64,000 nucleotides of DNA from Fimenecus sp052169395 (GCA_052169395.1 JBQNCN010000001.1:248001-312000); one strand, 5' to 3'. Positions 35,586-42,729 are shown, counted from the stretch's first letter. The notes: generated by a model not told the origin, from the sequence alone. A program made the numbers and translations.

Positions 35586-36488
35586 TTATACAGCTCTGTC
35601 CTCATCAATCCATTTTTTTATCATTTCATAGTGAGATTTTTTTATGTTAGGAGCTTTGAATTTAATAAATTTTGAAGCTTTTTCGATATACTTTTCCGCC
35701 GTTTTAGCTCCATAATCAAGCTCTAAACTGTCAACCTGTGCCATTGTTAACATTACATTTTGATATCCGCCGTAAGCATACAAAGAAATATCATCGTTGT
35801 TATGGTCAATCGTATCAATCGTATCGTAAAAATCCGTTGTAAAATCTTCTTTATTTATATTATTTAAAATAATATTATCTGTTTTATCTGTTTGTATATT
35901 TTTTATATTTACTTTGTTTTCTTTTAATATTCTATCTTTTTTCTTACATACTGACGATTGATACTCTTGATTATAACACTCTTTATCTCTAATATCTTTT
36001 ACTCTTATACTCTTATACTCTGGGTGGACATTTAGGTGGACAATGTCCACCTCTTTGTCCACCTCTTTGTCCCCACCATTATTATTTTTCAATGCTTTTT
36101 GTTCGGCTTGCTTTAATCTTTGTCTGGCTTTTTGCTCTGCCCAGTTGCTCGATTTTCCCACCATATCGTCATAATGCGTTATACAAAGGATCTGGTCGTT
36201 GTCCTCATAGATAAGCCCAAGCTTTTGATATAATTCAAAGGCGACTCGTATAGTGTCAACATTAAAAAATTTAGTTTCCCTTTGAATTTTATTGACATCA
36301 TACGGAATAAGAATTTCCCCTATTTGCTTTGCAAGCTTCCCCTTTGTATTTATCGTCATTGCCACTAGCATTAAATAAAGGACGACATATTCAGAGCCAT
36401 TTTTTTGAGACATTAGAAAATCAATAGTGTCCCCATCTAAAAAATCGGTACGCAGTTTTAACCAGTAATATTTTTTACCTGTTGCCAT
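35586..36488 (-). CDS. Phage replisome organizer (DnaD-like N-terminus)
   Basis: 300 aa. The N-terminal about 120 residues match phage_rep_org_N: YYWLKLRTDFLDGDTIDFL, then the winged-helix part. It binds the phage origin and recruits the host helicase. The middle is low-complexity and its DNA contains 12-bp spaced repeats plus an AT-rich tract, as in origins located inside initiator genes. The last about 60 residues are a DnaD-like C-terminal tail. Confidence 0.82.
   Translation of the reverse strand: MATGKKYYWLKLRTDFLDGDTIDFLMSQKNGSEYVVLYLMLVAMTINTKGKLAKQIGEILIPYDVNKIQRETKFFNVDTIRVAFELYQKLGLIYEDNDQILCITHYDDMVGKSSNWAEQKARQRLKQAEQKALKNNNGGDKEVDKEVDIVHLNVHPEYKSIRVKDIRDKECYNQEYQSSVCKKKDRILKENKVNIKNIQTDKTDNIILNNINKEDFTTDFYDTIDTIDHNNDDISLYAYGGYQNVMLTMAQVDSLELDYGAKTAEKYIEKASKFIKFKAPNIKKSHYEMIKKWIDEDRAV
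35845..36077. promoter_or_regulatory. Candidate phage replication origin
   Basis: Inside the replisome organizer gene. GTCCACC/GGTGGAC heptamers start at 36023, 36035, 36045 and 36057 with a degenerate fifth at 36069, on a 12-bp pitch within each orientation; the central two form the 19-bp palindrome at 36034-36052. An AT-rich tract (about 35845-35945) lies beside them and could unwind. Confidence 0.5.
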
Positions 36489-36508
36489 AATTCTTGCCCG
36501 AATTTAAA

Positions 36509-36919
36509 CTAAAACGGTAAATCTTCATTATCGGCAAAATCGGATATAGCCGTAAAATCGCCAGAATTGCCATTATTTTCGATTTTAGGCTGTTCTAATG
36601 TAGATTTACCTTTTTCGCTTTTCTTTCCAAAATCAACCTGTTCTGCGTTGATTTTGACAGCTTTATGATTGTTTCCTTGCTCATCTTTCCATTCTTCCGT
36701 TAAAATATAGCCTGAAACTTCAATTCCGCTGCCTTTTTGAAAGTATTTTGAAACAAATTCAGCGGTTTGTCTCCACGATATAACATTAAAAAAATCTGTT
36801 TTTTCTTTCGTGTGCGGTCTTTTTACTGCAATATTAAAGCTGCATACTTCAATGCCGCTGTTTGTTGTTTTAAGTTCAGGTTCTGTTGCAATATATCCTG
36901 TTAATAAGATACTGTTCAT
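36509..36919 (-). CDS. ssb: Single-stranded DNA-binding protein
   Basis: 136 aa. OB-fold with N-terminal MNSILLTGYIATEPELK, FNIAVKRP, the DFFNVISWRQTAEFV pattern and the KGSGIEVSGYI strand; the acidic tail ends DNEDLPF, the partner-binding tip. Located between the replisome organizer and RecT in the phage recombination module. Confidence 0.95.
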   Translation of the reverse strand: MNSILLTGYIATEPELKTTNSGIEVCSFNIAVKRPHTKEKTDFFNVISWRQTAEFVSKYFQKGSGIEVSGYILTEEWKDEQGNNHKAVKINAEQVDFGKKSEKGKSTLEQPKIENNGNSGDFTAISDFADNEDLPF

Positions 36920-36922
36920 GTT

Positions 36923-37114
36923 TTACTCCTTTAAAAAATTATGTGATACCCCAAGAGCAAGCTCAATACTTCGTTGATAACGGTGCAGTTCACGCTCATC
37001 ACCGCTTTCGATTCTTTCCACCGTTCCGTGAACCGCACCAATCATATTTTCAAGTTGTTGTTCCGATAAGTCTTGATATATTCTTTCATGTTTTAATCTT
37101 TCATACGCTTTCAT
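36923..37114 (-). CDS. Small phage protein, unknown
   Basis: 63 aa, helical and charged (KHERIYQDLSEQQLENMIG...VERIESGDERELHRYQ). It lies 3 bp upstream of ssb and 7 bp after recT, so it is in the recombination operon. I recognise no family. Confidence 0.55.
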   Translation of the reverse strand: MKAYERLKHERIYQDLSEQQLENMIGAVHGTVERIESGDERELHRYQRSIELALGVSHNFLKE

Positions 37115-37121
37115 TTACTGA

Positions 37122-37952
37122 TTATTCTTTATCTAAAATTTCTCCCGTTTCCATATCAACATTTCTGTATTCAACCTCTGTCGCTTCAATTTCCTCGGCA
37201 TAGTCCGTTTCATCCTTTGACATATACATTTCTTTGTCGATTTCCGTTTTTATCGTTTCATCCTGTGCTATCTCTCTGATAAAATCAGATTTAAGCGGAG
37301 CATATTTAAGCACTTTTTTAAGCACTGTTTTTTTCGCCATTTCCTCAAAATTCGTTTTCCACGGGCTAAAGTTTGTACTATAAGCCTTACTGTATTTTTG
37401 AGCGTGATTTCTAATATCCTCCATACTTGCAACCTCAAATCCATAGCCGCCCGCCTTTGTTTTAAAGAGGGCGTAAACCTTTATCGGATTACCCCTATTA
37501 CTATCAGCAGGTTTATGTATAAGTTTAGGCTCAAGACCGTACTGACACTCAAAAAAATCATTTTCATATACTATTTGAGCTTGAACTAGCTCAACCTCTC
37601 CACTTCGATATGCGAGGTCAATTAAACCTTTATAGCCAATCTGGAATTGGACCTCATCAACACCTTTATTTTTATATGGGATAAGATATGCTTGTCCTAG
37701 AGGAGTATTAGGTTCTAGACCAAGCTGTGCAGCGTTCATCATTGCGCCAAGAAAGGACTTGGGTGTGCAGCTTGCAAGATTCGGATTTGTTGAAATTGCC
37801 GATAAAACCATTCTGGTAAATCTTTCTGGAGTTATTACAGACGGTAAAGCTTTTGCAATTTCTCCCTCCATTGATTTTATATATGCCGTCATTGTCTTTT
37901 TTTCTGAATTTTGCGGTTTTGTTGCAATTTTAGTTTGAATTGTATTAGCCAT
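37122..37952 (-). CDS. recT: RecT single-strand annealing recombinase
   Basis: 276 aa. The family core is visible: AYIKSMEGEIAKALP, SAISTNPNLASCTPKSFLGA, then AAQLGLEPNTPLGQAYLIPY (begins near residue 93) and QIGYKGLIDLAYRSGEV. It anneals complementary strands in phage recombination; the acidic C-terminal tail could contact partners. The exonuclease partner (YqaJ type) is encoded directly upstream. Confidence 0.95.
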   Translation of the reverse strand: MANTIQTKIATKPQNSEKKTMTAYIKSMEGEIAKALPSVITPERFTRMVLSAISTNPNLASCTPKSFLGAMMNAAQLGLEPNTPLGQAYLIPYKNKGVDEVQFQIGYKGLIDLAYRSGEVELVQAQIVYENDFFECQYGLEPKLIHKPADSNRGNPIKVYALFKTKAGGYGFEVASMEDIRNHAQKYSKAYSTNFSPWKTNFEEMAKKTVLKKVLKYAPLKSDFIREIAQDETIKTEIDKEMYMSKDETDYAEEIEATEVEYRNVDMETGEILDKE

Positions 37953-37967
37953 TTTTAACCTCTATTA

Positions 37968-38900
37968 TTATTTAATTGCTGTAATTCTCATTGTTCTTAC
38001 GGGAGTTTCGCTCAAATATGAGCTAAAATCTAACTCTTTGTGGTCTGACATAAACTTTTTATTGTTAAATGTGTTGCGGATCGATGATAACCACGATACT
38101 CTGTAATTCTGTCCACTGCCTCTACCCGCTTCACCAAGTTGCTGTTTAATCTTATTTGAAATTTCGTCCTGCAAGCCTTTAAGTTCTTTAATCTGTTTTC
38201 CGATATTAGTATATGTTTCCATATCTGTATCAAAAGCGGTTAAATCAACTTCATTTTCACTTGTGCTTTCAGGGTAAAGACTTTTTAAAGTTTCCGTTGA
38301 GCTTTCCGTTCCGTCAATGACAGGCTCTCTATTTTCTTTTACATATTCCCAAAAATCTTTTTCTGCCGTCATAAGAGCTTCGATTTCCGCTTCATCTCTT
38401 TCAAGTTCATAAATTTTAAAATCTCTACAATTTATTAAGACGGCAAGATAAGCCTTTTTAAGTCCCGTAACGGCTAAATAATGCACAACTTGACAATAAT
38501 ATGCTTCGGGAAATTCTTCTGAATTTCGGAGTTGCTTCATAATCGGAAGGCTGTTGGTTGTTTTAATTTCTAAAAATGCGTCTTCACCGACAACAAGTCT
38601 ATCTACGTTTGCACAAGCAAAAGGATATTTTTCATTTACCATTGTAAAGTTTTTCCTTCTGACTTTTTTACCGGTTTTTTCAGAAAAAAGTTTTGCAACA
38701 AAATCTTCAAGATAAGCCCCTGTCGCAGTTGTTAAATTTCCGCTGAACGCTTCTATTCTACCCGTCTTTTCTGCCCACAATGTATACGCACTTTTATATG
38801 GATTCATTCCAACAACCGCTCCTGCATCCGAACCGCCTATATACTGATTTCTGATTTTCAGCCATTCTTCATGATTTTTAAATTCAATTTCTTTTATCAT
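37968..38900 (-). CDS. YqaJ-type viral recombinase exonuclease
   Basis: 310 aa from ATG 38900 (MIKEIEFKNHEEW), with AGGAG upstream; the longer frame lacks a site. lambda-exonuclease-like fold: RNQYIGGSDAGAVVGMNPY (about 16-34), the FACANVDRLVVG aspartate and the AFLEIKTT catalytic E-x-K (about 118-125). It produces 3' single strands for RecT. Confidence 0.92.
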   Translation of the reverse strand: MIKEIEFKNHEEWLKIRNQYIGGSDAGAVVGMNPYKSAYTLWAEKTGRIEAFSGNLTTATGAYLEDFVAKLFSEKTGKKVRRKNFTMVNEKYPFACANVDRLVVGEDAFLEIKTTNSLPIMKQLRNSEEFPEAYYCQVVHYLAVTGLKKAYLAVLINCRDFKIYELERDEAEIEALMTAEKDFWEYVKENREPVIDGTESSTETLKSLYPESTSENEVDLTAFDTDMETYTNIGKQIKELKGLQDEISNKIKQQLGEAGRGSGQNYRVSWLSSIRNTFNNKKFMSDHKELDFSSYLSETPVRTMRITAIK

Positions 38901-38902
38901 TT

Positions 38903-39118
38903 TTAATCTCCTAAATATTTTTTTACAGCTTCTTTTGATATAAACCATCTGTTTTCAGTCTTTTTTGCCTTGATTTTATTACTATCCAAAAGCTTAAGTG
39001 CTGTCGGCTTTGATATTCGCAAAAGCACACAAAGCTCATTAACATTCATAATTAAAGGCAAATCGTCCCAGTCGGTATATTCATTTTTCCATTTCATTTT
39101 CATACCTTTATTTGACAT
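38903..39118 (-). CDS. Small helix-turn-helix (excisionase-like) protein
   Basis: 71 aa at most; a start at M8 (39097) has AAAGG at a better spacing. MerR/excisionase-type winged HTH: LPLIMNVNELCVLLRISKPT, ALKLLDSNKIKAKKTENRW, FISKEAVKKYLG. It could act as an Xis or as a regulator of the early genes; no site evidence decides. Confidence 0.7.
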   Translation of the reverse strand: MSNKGMKMKWKNEYTDWDDLPLIMNVNELCVLLRISKPTALKLLDSNKIKAKKTENRWFISKEAVKKYLGD

Positions 39119-39231
39119 TTTAGCTTTTGTTTTATATACTTTATGTAGTGTTAGTTTTCATTTTTTGACACTACCTTGCATTGCATATAGCTGAGAGCCA
39201 CCTCATCTATATGCTTTTTTATTATCTACAA

Positions 39232-39333
39232 TCAATCTAACCACCCCCTGAAAGTCGCTATAATAAGCCATATTATGAGCAATCCCACCTGAACGCCCAA
39301 ACACGTCAAAAAACCTGCGTGAAAGCTATTCAT
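39232..39333 (-). CDS. 33-aa hydrophobic peptide
   Basis: Translated by hand from ATG 39333 to TGA 39232. One hydrophobic segment (about residues 14-28) followed by FRGWLD. AGAGGT lies 10 bp upstream, inside the end of the preceding gene, and it starts 1 bp after that gene's stop. Coupled small membrane peptide of unknown role. Confidence 0.45.
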   Translation of the reverse strand: MNSFHAGFLTCLGVQVGLLIIWLIIATFRGWLD

Positions 39334-39334
39334 T

Positions 39335-40138
39335 TTATTTGACCTCTATCCATCTGCTATTTTTTAATGTGTAGTAGGTATTCGCTTTAATTTTAATACC
39401 GTCAACACTTCGCACATGATTTTTTACAAAATTATAATTTTCATCATATTCAGCAAGAACTAAAACCGCTCCAATTCCACCACGAACTTTTGCGTACTTA
39501 CCATTACCATAAACTACACTGTTGTTTCCACCCGTGAGAGCTGAACTATCTCCGCCTGCGAGAGCTGACCTGTCACCACCCGTGAGAGCTGAACAGTCAT
39601 CACCCGTGAGAGCTGACCTGTTTCCGCCTGTGAGAGCTGAACAGTAGCCGCCTGTGAGAGCTGAACAGTCATCACCCGTGAGAGCTGACCTGTTTCCGCC
39701 TGTGAGAGCTGAACTGTCGCCACCTGTCAGGGCTGAACTGTCGCCACCCGTCAGGGCTGAACTGTCGCCACCCGTCAGGGCTGAACTGTCGCCACCCGTC
39801 AGGGCTGAACTGTCGCCACTGGTATCCGAACTTACACATTTTTCTTTTATAAATTCAAAATGTGCCTTTGCAATTAATGGAACATCAATTTTTGCACCAA
39901 TTTTAATTTTTGTTCCGACAATTTTACTGTCATCAGATTTTTCCCCGTTATCGTGAATTTCAACTTCGTGAAATTCGCTATTGGCAGGGTCGTAATAACG
40001 TAAACAATCAATCGGGTCTTCGCAAGCATGAAAGCCCTCTTCACAAAGCTTTGCTTTTTCCGTTGTATATTCCTTACCCTCTTCATATTGGAAATCTCGG
40101 CAAGTCATATCTTTGTTAAATCCTTTATACGCTTTCAT
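39335..40138 (-). CDS. DUF7666-like protein with 12 tandem octapeptide repeats
   Basis: 267 aa from ATG 40138 (MKAYKGFNKD), GAGAGG upstream. The N-terminal about 105 residues (FQYEEGKEYTTEKAKLCEEG, FHACEDPIDCLRYY) match a family found in phages and mobile elements. Residues about 107-205 are 12 copies of S-A-L-T-G-G-x-x followed by a degenerate one; octad periodicity suggests a beta-solenoid. The C-terminal about 60 residues are a globular cap (GGIGAVLVLAEYD...GIKIKANTYY). Function unknown. Confidence 0.72.
   Translation of the reverse strand: MKAYKGFNKDMTCRDFQYEEGKEYTTEKAKLCEEGFHACEDPIDCLRYYDPANSEFHEVEIHDNGEKSDDSKIVGTKIKIGAKIDVPLIAKAHFEFIKEKCVSSDTSGDSSALTGGDSSALTGGDSSALTGGDSSALTGGDSSALTGGNRSALTGDDCSALTGGYCSALTGGNRSALTGDDCSALTGGDRSALAGGDSSALTGGNNSVVYGNGKYAKVRGGIGAVLVLAEYDENYNFVKNHVRSVDGIKIKANTYYTLKNSRWIEVK
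39530..39820 (-). repeat. 24-bp in-frame tandem repeat array
   Basis: About twelve 24-bp units encoding SALTGG(D/N)(S/R/C). The five promoter-proximal units are nearly identical in DNA, and a two-unit block (NRSALTGD, DCSALTGG) occurs twice, marks of recent unequal exchange. Confidence 0.9.
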
Positions 40139-40142
40139 ATTT

Positions 40143-40370
40143 TTACCTCTCAACAAAATAATTTATAATTTCACAAATTGTATCGAAAATTAACATTGAC
40201 AAGCCGCAAATGCTACTTGCTATCATCAGTACAAAAAGTCCCGTCAATGACCCTGTGTGGAATGTCTTGTCATAGTGCACCATTAAGGCAGCACTCGTTA
40301 AGACTCCTACAATTCCAAGTGCCGACAGCCACATCAACACATTATCAATTTTTTGCTTTGTAATTTTCAT
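40143..40370 (-). CDS. Two-helix membrane protein, unknown
   Basis: 75 aa, hydrophobic segments at about 11-31 and 43-70. Overlaps the previous gene by 4 bp and the following one begins 5 bp after its stop. No family recognised; similar small membrane proteins are common in early phage operons. Confidence 0.55.
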   Translation of the reverse strand: MKITKQKIDNVLMWLSALGIVGVLTSAALMVHYDKTFHTGSLTGLFVLMIASSICGLSMLIFDTICEIINYFVER

Positions 40371-40813
40371 TTTTTGGCACTACCTTGCATATAGTCTTTC
40401 TTTATAATTTCCTCTCTTTCAGCAGCTATCGCCATTTTTAAACGGCGCATAAACGCTGTAAATTCAGGTTTGAATTTTGGAGGTATAATAAACGTCATAG
40501 GCTCCTGTTCCTTGCTTTTCGGTATTTTGAGCGTAATGCTGGAGGCTTTATTTTCAGATTTAACAAAACGATCCAGCTTAGTAATTACATCCTCTAAAGC
40601 GTTGCTTTTAAGATTTTGAATAAGCCAATCCGCATCAACATCTGTAAGATTTCTGTAATATTCGGAATGGAAAAAGCTTTCGATACTTTTCATTGCTTTC
40701 TTCGGAGGTTTTTTATCCACCGTGTTTCCCAAAAATGCCGCTTTATAATCCTCTGCCGCCTGTGTAATTATTCCGTTTGCAAGGTTCCTTGCACCCTCTT
40801 CGCAAATATTCAT
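40367..40813 (-). CDS. Phage early protein, unknown
   Basis: 148 aa, basic and helical, no recognised family. Its final codons (YMQGSAKK) are part of a near-duplicated segment also found at about 39151-39189. Overlaps the XRE gene by 4 bp upstream of it. Confidence 0.55.
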   Translation of the reverse strand: MNICEEGARNLANGIITQAAEDYKAAFLGNTVDKKPPKKAMKSIESFFHSEYYRNLTDVDADWLIQNLKSNALEDVITKLDRFVKSENKASSITLKIPKSKEQEPMTFIIPPKFKPEFTAFMRRLKMAIAAEREEIIKKDYMQGSAKK

Positions 40814-41004
40814 TTGTACAACTCCTCAACCGTTATATTAAAAGTTTCCGCAATAGCGAGAGCATTCGGCAACGACGGCAGCATAATGCCTTTTTCTATC
40901 TTGCAAATTGCGGCATCCGTAATGCCTATTTTTTCGGCAAGCTCCTTTTGATACATACCTCTTTCCTCTCTGAGCCTTTTAATCTTGTTTCCCAGACTAT
41001 TCAA
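40810..41004 (-). CDS. XRE-family small regulator
   Basis: 64 aa. I choose the TTG at 41004, which has AAGGAGG 8 bp upstream; the GTG at 41013 lies in that ribosome site. The HTH runs IKRLREERGMYQKELAEKIG, ITDAAICKIEKG, with a compact C-terminal helix and no effector domain. Start overlaps the stop of the 29-aa peptide (TTGA). Confidence 0.8.
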   Translation of the reverse strand: MNSLGNKIKRLREERGMYQKELAEKIGITDAAICKIEKGIMLPSLPNALAIAETFNITVEELYK

Positions 41005-41090
41005 CCTTTCCACCTCCTTAAAATGTAAATAATTACAGTGGCATTAAAAACTATGTTTATTACATGCATAATTATGTTTAACGCTTCCAT
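41001..41090 (-). CDS. 29-aa hydrophobic peptide
   Basis: Hand-translated from ATG 41090 to TGA 41001. A single membrane helix with a basic end (YILRRWKG). Strong GAGGAGG upstream; its 3' end contains the ribosome site of the next gene, so it may act as a coupling leader. Confidence 0.5.
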   Translation of the reverse strand: MEALNIIMHVINIVFNATVIIYILRRWKG

Positions 41091-41104
41091 TTTTTAATCC
41101 TCCT

Positions 41105-41263
41105 CTAATCCGTTTTAAACTTCGCAACCACAGCATAATCTCCTGTGGTTGTGGTTGGTGTATCCGTATCATCGGAATTATCTAAAAACACAACAACATT
41201 ATCTTCACCGTCTAAAATTTTCAAATATTCCACATCATCAGCTAAAAATACACTACTTCCCAT
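41105..41263 (-). CDS. 52-aa acidic phage peptide
   Basis: Hand-translated from ATG 41263 to TAG 41105, with AAAGGAG 7 bp upstream. Aspartate-rich with a threonine stretch (TDTPTTTT). No family recognised; genuine by ribosome site and gap-free spacing in the early operon. Confidence 0.5.
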   Translation of the reverse strand: MGSSVFLADDVEYLKILDGEDNVVVFLDNSDDTDTPTTTTGDYAVVAKFKTD

Positions 41264-41299
41264 TTTTTAACTCCTTTATGATTTCCACCTATTCCGATT

Positions 41300-41548
41300 T
41301 CAATCTTGCTTCTTTATTTCCTCTAAAAGTCTGGCTATTTCCTTTTCGCTTAATCCATCCAGTTTTTCTTTTGTTATACCGTTTTCTTCAAACTTTTTTC
41401 CCAGATTATCAAGCCAACGCAAGCAGTACAGTCGTTGCCTCATATTGTAATAGGCTTTTTGCGCTTTCCTCGCCAGTTTCACATATTCGGAATTTGACAA
41501 TTCCGCTATTTCTTTTTCTATCTCTGCAAGACTTAATCCTTTTTTCAT
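41300..41548 (-). CDS. Small helical phage protein, unknown
   Basis: 82 aa, charged and helical (LAEIEKEIAELSNSEYVKLA...ITKEKLDGLSEKEIARLL). AAGGAG 8 bp upstream of the ATG. First longer gene of the early operon after the hydrophobic 39-aa gene; no family recognised. Confidence 0.55.
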   Translation of the reverse strand: MKKGLSLAEIEKEIAELSNSEYVKLARKAQKAYYNMRQRLYCLRWLDNLGKKFEENGITKEKLDGLSEKEIARLLEEIKKQD

Positions 41549-41592
41549 TTTTTAACTCCTTGACTTTTTATAGCTTTTAATATATTCTTCAC

Positions 41593-41728
41593 ATTAAGAG
41601 GTTTTCACCTCTTAATGTTTAGTTGATAAGGTGTTCAACTAATTTAAATACCGCTTCGATAAAATTTAGTATTGCGGTAATAAAGACGATGACTTTCAGG
41701 GTTAAGGTGAAGTTGTCGTCTTTTCTTT
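41593..41728 (+). ncRNA. Predicted antisense RNA to the 39-aa gene
   Basis: Plus-strand TTGACT (41560-41565) N15 TATATT (41581-41586) could start an RNA near 41593. It would end at a plus-strand terminator inside the peptide ORF: a 15-bp stem (AAAGACGATGACTTT pairing with GAAGTTGTCGTCTTT, 41682-41723, some G-T pairs) followed by TTTTCTTTTTC. The hairpin at 41593-41618 lies at its 5' end, opposite the peptide gene's 3' end. The short spacer makes the promoter the weakest part. Confidence 0.5.
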
Positions 41729-41738
41729 TTCTACCCAT
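41619..41738 (-). CDS. 39-aa hydrophobic peptide, second type I toxin candidate
   Basis: Hand-translated from ATG 41738 to TAA 41619. Basic start (MGRKRKDD) then a hydrophobic helix (about 11-36). Excellent AAAGGAGG upstream. It is the first gene after the early promoter (41792-41820) and is followed by a strong hairpin (11-bp arms, CATTAAGAGGT...). Size, charge pattern and the antisense unit mirror the 34-aa gene at 12632. Confidence 0.6.
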   Translation of the reverse strand: MGRKRKDDNFTLTLKVIVFITAILNFIEAVFKLVEHLIN

Positions 41739-41791
41739 TCTAAAAACCTCCTTTTTATGTTATACTTAACTCGGTTAATCGGTATGGTTGT

Positions 41792-41846
41792 ATGATATCG
41801 CCATTTAGAGCGATTGTCAACAGTTTCTTCGCTATTTTTAGCGATT
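41792..41846. promoter_or_regulatory. Early promoter and two operators of module 1
   Basis: Minus-strand promoter TTGACA (41820-41815) N17 TATCAT (41797-41792). Operator O1, ATCGC-N8-GCGAT (41797-41814), fills the spacer exactly; operator O2, TCGCTATTTTTAGCGA (41829-41844), lies between it and the plus-strand regulator gene. Confidence 0.82.
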
Positions 41847-41862
41847 TGTAGGGGTGCACAAA

Positions 41863-42105
41863 ATGAGTGATAAAGAATTGTATAATTCGCCTAAAGTGGC
41901 GAACACTATTAAAAGCTTTTCAAAAAGTAAAAAAATCGCTTTAAAAGACATCCTGATAGCTTGTGATTTAGGCTCTAATACTTTTTCACATATGCTACAC
42001 GGTAAATCTATTGCCTTTGACAGTCTCGCCAAAATAGCCGATTATCTTGATGTGTCTGTTGATTACTTGTTAGGAAGAACAGACAATCCCGAAGTGAATA
42101 AATAG
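41863..42105 (+). CDS. Small Cro/CI-like regulator, module 1
   Basis: 80 aa from ATG 41863 (AGGGG 8 bp upstream; a GTG at 41854 is less likely). HTH with recognition region DLGSNTFSHMLHGKS and C-terminal end SLAKIADYLDVSVDYLLGRT. It lies just beyond two TCGC/GCGA palindromes and is divergent from the early operon, so it probably represses it. The C-terminal third is nearly identical, also in DNA, to the next gene. Confidence 0.8.
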   Translation: MSDKELYNSPKVANTIKSFSKSKKIALKDILIACDLGSNTFSHMLHGKSIAFDSLAKIADYLDVSVDYLLGRTDNPEVNK

Positions 42106-42146
42106 ATTTTCATGTTATAATTAACTTGGTTAATCGGTATGGTTGT

Positions 42147-42199
42147 ATAATATCACCTCTAAAGGTGATATGCAACAACTTTTTAACCCTTTAAGGTGA
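42147..42199. promoter_or_regulatory. Promoter and operators of module 2
   Basis: Minus-strand promoter TTGCAT (42175-42170) N17 TATTAT (42152-42147). The palindrome ATATCACCT-N4-AGGTGATAT (42150-42171) fills the spacer; an imperfect second copy is at 42185-42199. The layout matches module 1 but the operator sequence differs. Confidence 0.78.
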
Positions 42200-42235
42200 A
42201 TTCTGCATTTTGCACAAAAAGCGTGGTGGTAATTT

Positions 42236-42463
42236 ATGTATAATGCTATTATTCTTGCTGAAAGAATTAAAACAACCGCTAAATCAAAGGGTTTTAATCT
42301 CGGTGGAGTTTTAAAAGCCTGTGATTTAGGTATTAACACAGTTTCTAAAATAAGCAAAGGAAATGATGTTATGCTTTCCACAATCGCCAAAATAGCCGAT
42401 TATCTTGATGTGTCTGTTGATTATCTGTTAGGAAGAACGGGCAATCCTGAAGTGAATAAATAA
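42236..42463 (+). CDS. Small Cro/CI-like regulator, module 2
   Basis: 75 aa, paralogue of the module 1 protein. The last about 27 residues agree (IAKIADYLDVSVDYLLGRT-NPEVNK), but the recognition region is different (DLGINTVSKISKGND), as are the operators upstream. GGTGG lies before the ATG. Confidence 0.78.
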   Translation: MYNAIILAERIKTTAKSKGFNLGGVLKACDLGINTVSKISKGNDVMLSTIAKIADYLDVSVDYLLGRTGNPEVNK

Positions 42464-42522
42464 GCAGCTCCTGTAAATATTTTATCTGCTAATCGCACAT
42501 TTAATCGCACATTTGCGACTTG

Positions 42523-42729
42523 TTAGGCAAAAAAAATTAAATTCACATCTTCCATTGAGAGCTTTAATATTTCCGATATTGTCGTTGCCTCTTTAATAGT
42601 AAAGGTTTCACCCTTATTATTAAGCTTTCTATATAATGTCGCACTGTCAATTCCTATTGCCTTTGCAACCTCTGCGACAGTCAAACTGTTTTCAACGATT
42701 TTTCCTTTTAATCTATTTATATTTACCAA
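42523..42729 (-). CDS. Cro-like regulator divergent from CI
   Basis: 68 aa HTH protein (LTVAEVAKAIGIDSATLYRKLNNKGETF). Divergent from the S24 repressor across three operator-like palindromes, the standard position of Cro. It is expressed from the minus-strand promoter at 42774-42802. Convergent with the module 2 gene, whose stop lies 60 bp away. Confidence 0.78.
   Translation of the reverse strand: MVNINRLKGKIVENSLTVAEVAKAIGIDSATLYRKLNNKGETFTIKEATTISEILKLSMEDVNLIFFA

Noticed and set aside
39530..39820. Possible CRISPR array
   Set aside because: The 24-bp repeats are contiguous without spacers and are in frame within a protein gene; no cas genes are present.
39514..39956. Alternative open frames on both strands over the repeat array
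   Set aside because: Created by the 24-bp periodicity; the chosen frame has the start, the flanking domains and the operon context.
41593..41618. Hairpin after the 39-aa gene as an ordinary terminator
   Set aside because: The stem is strong, but the minus-strand side lacks a T run, so it is more likely an mRNA-stabilising or antisense-contact hairpin.
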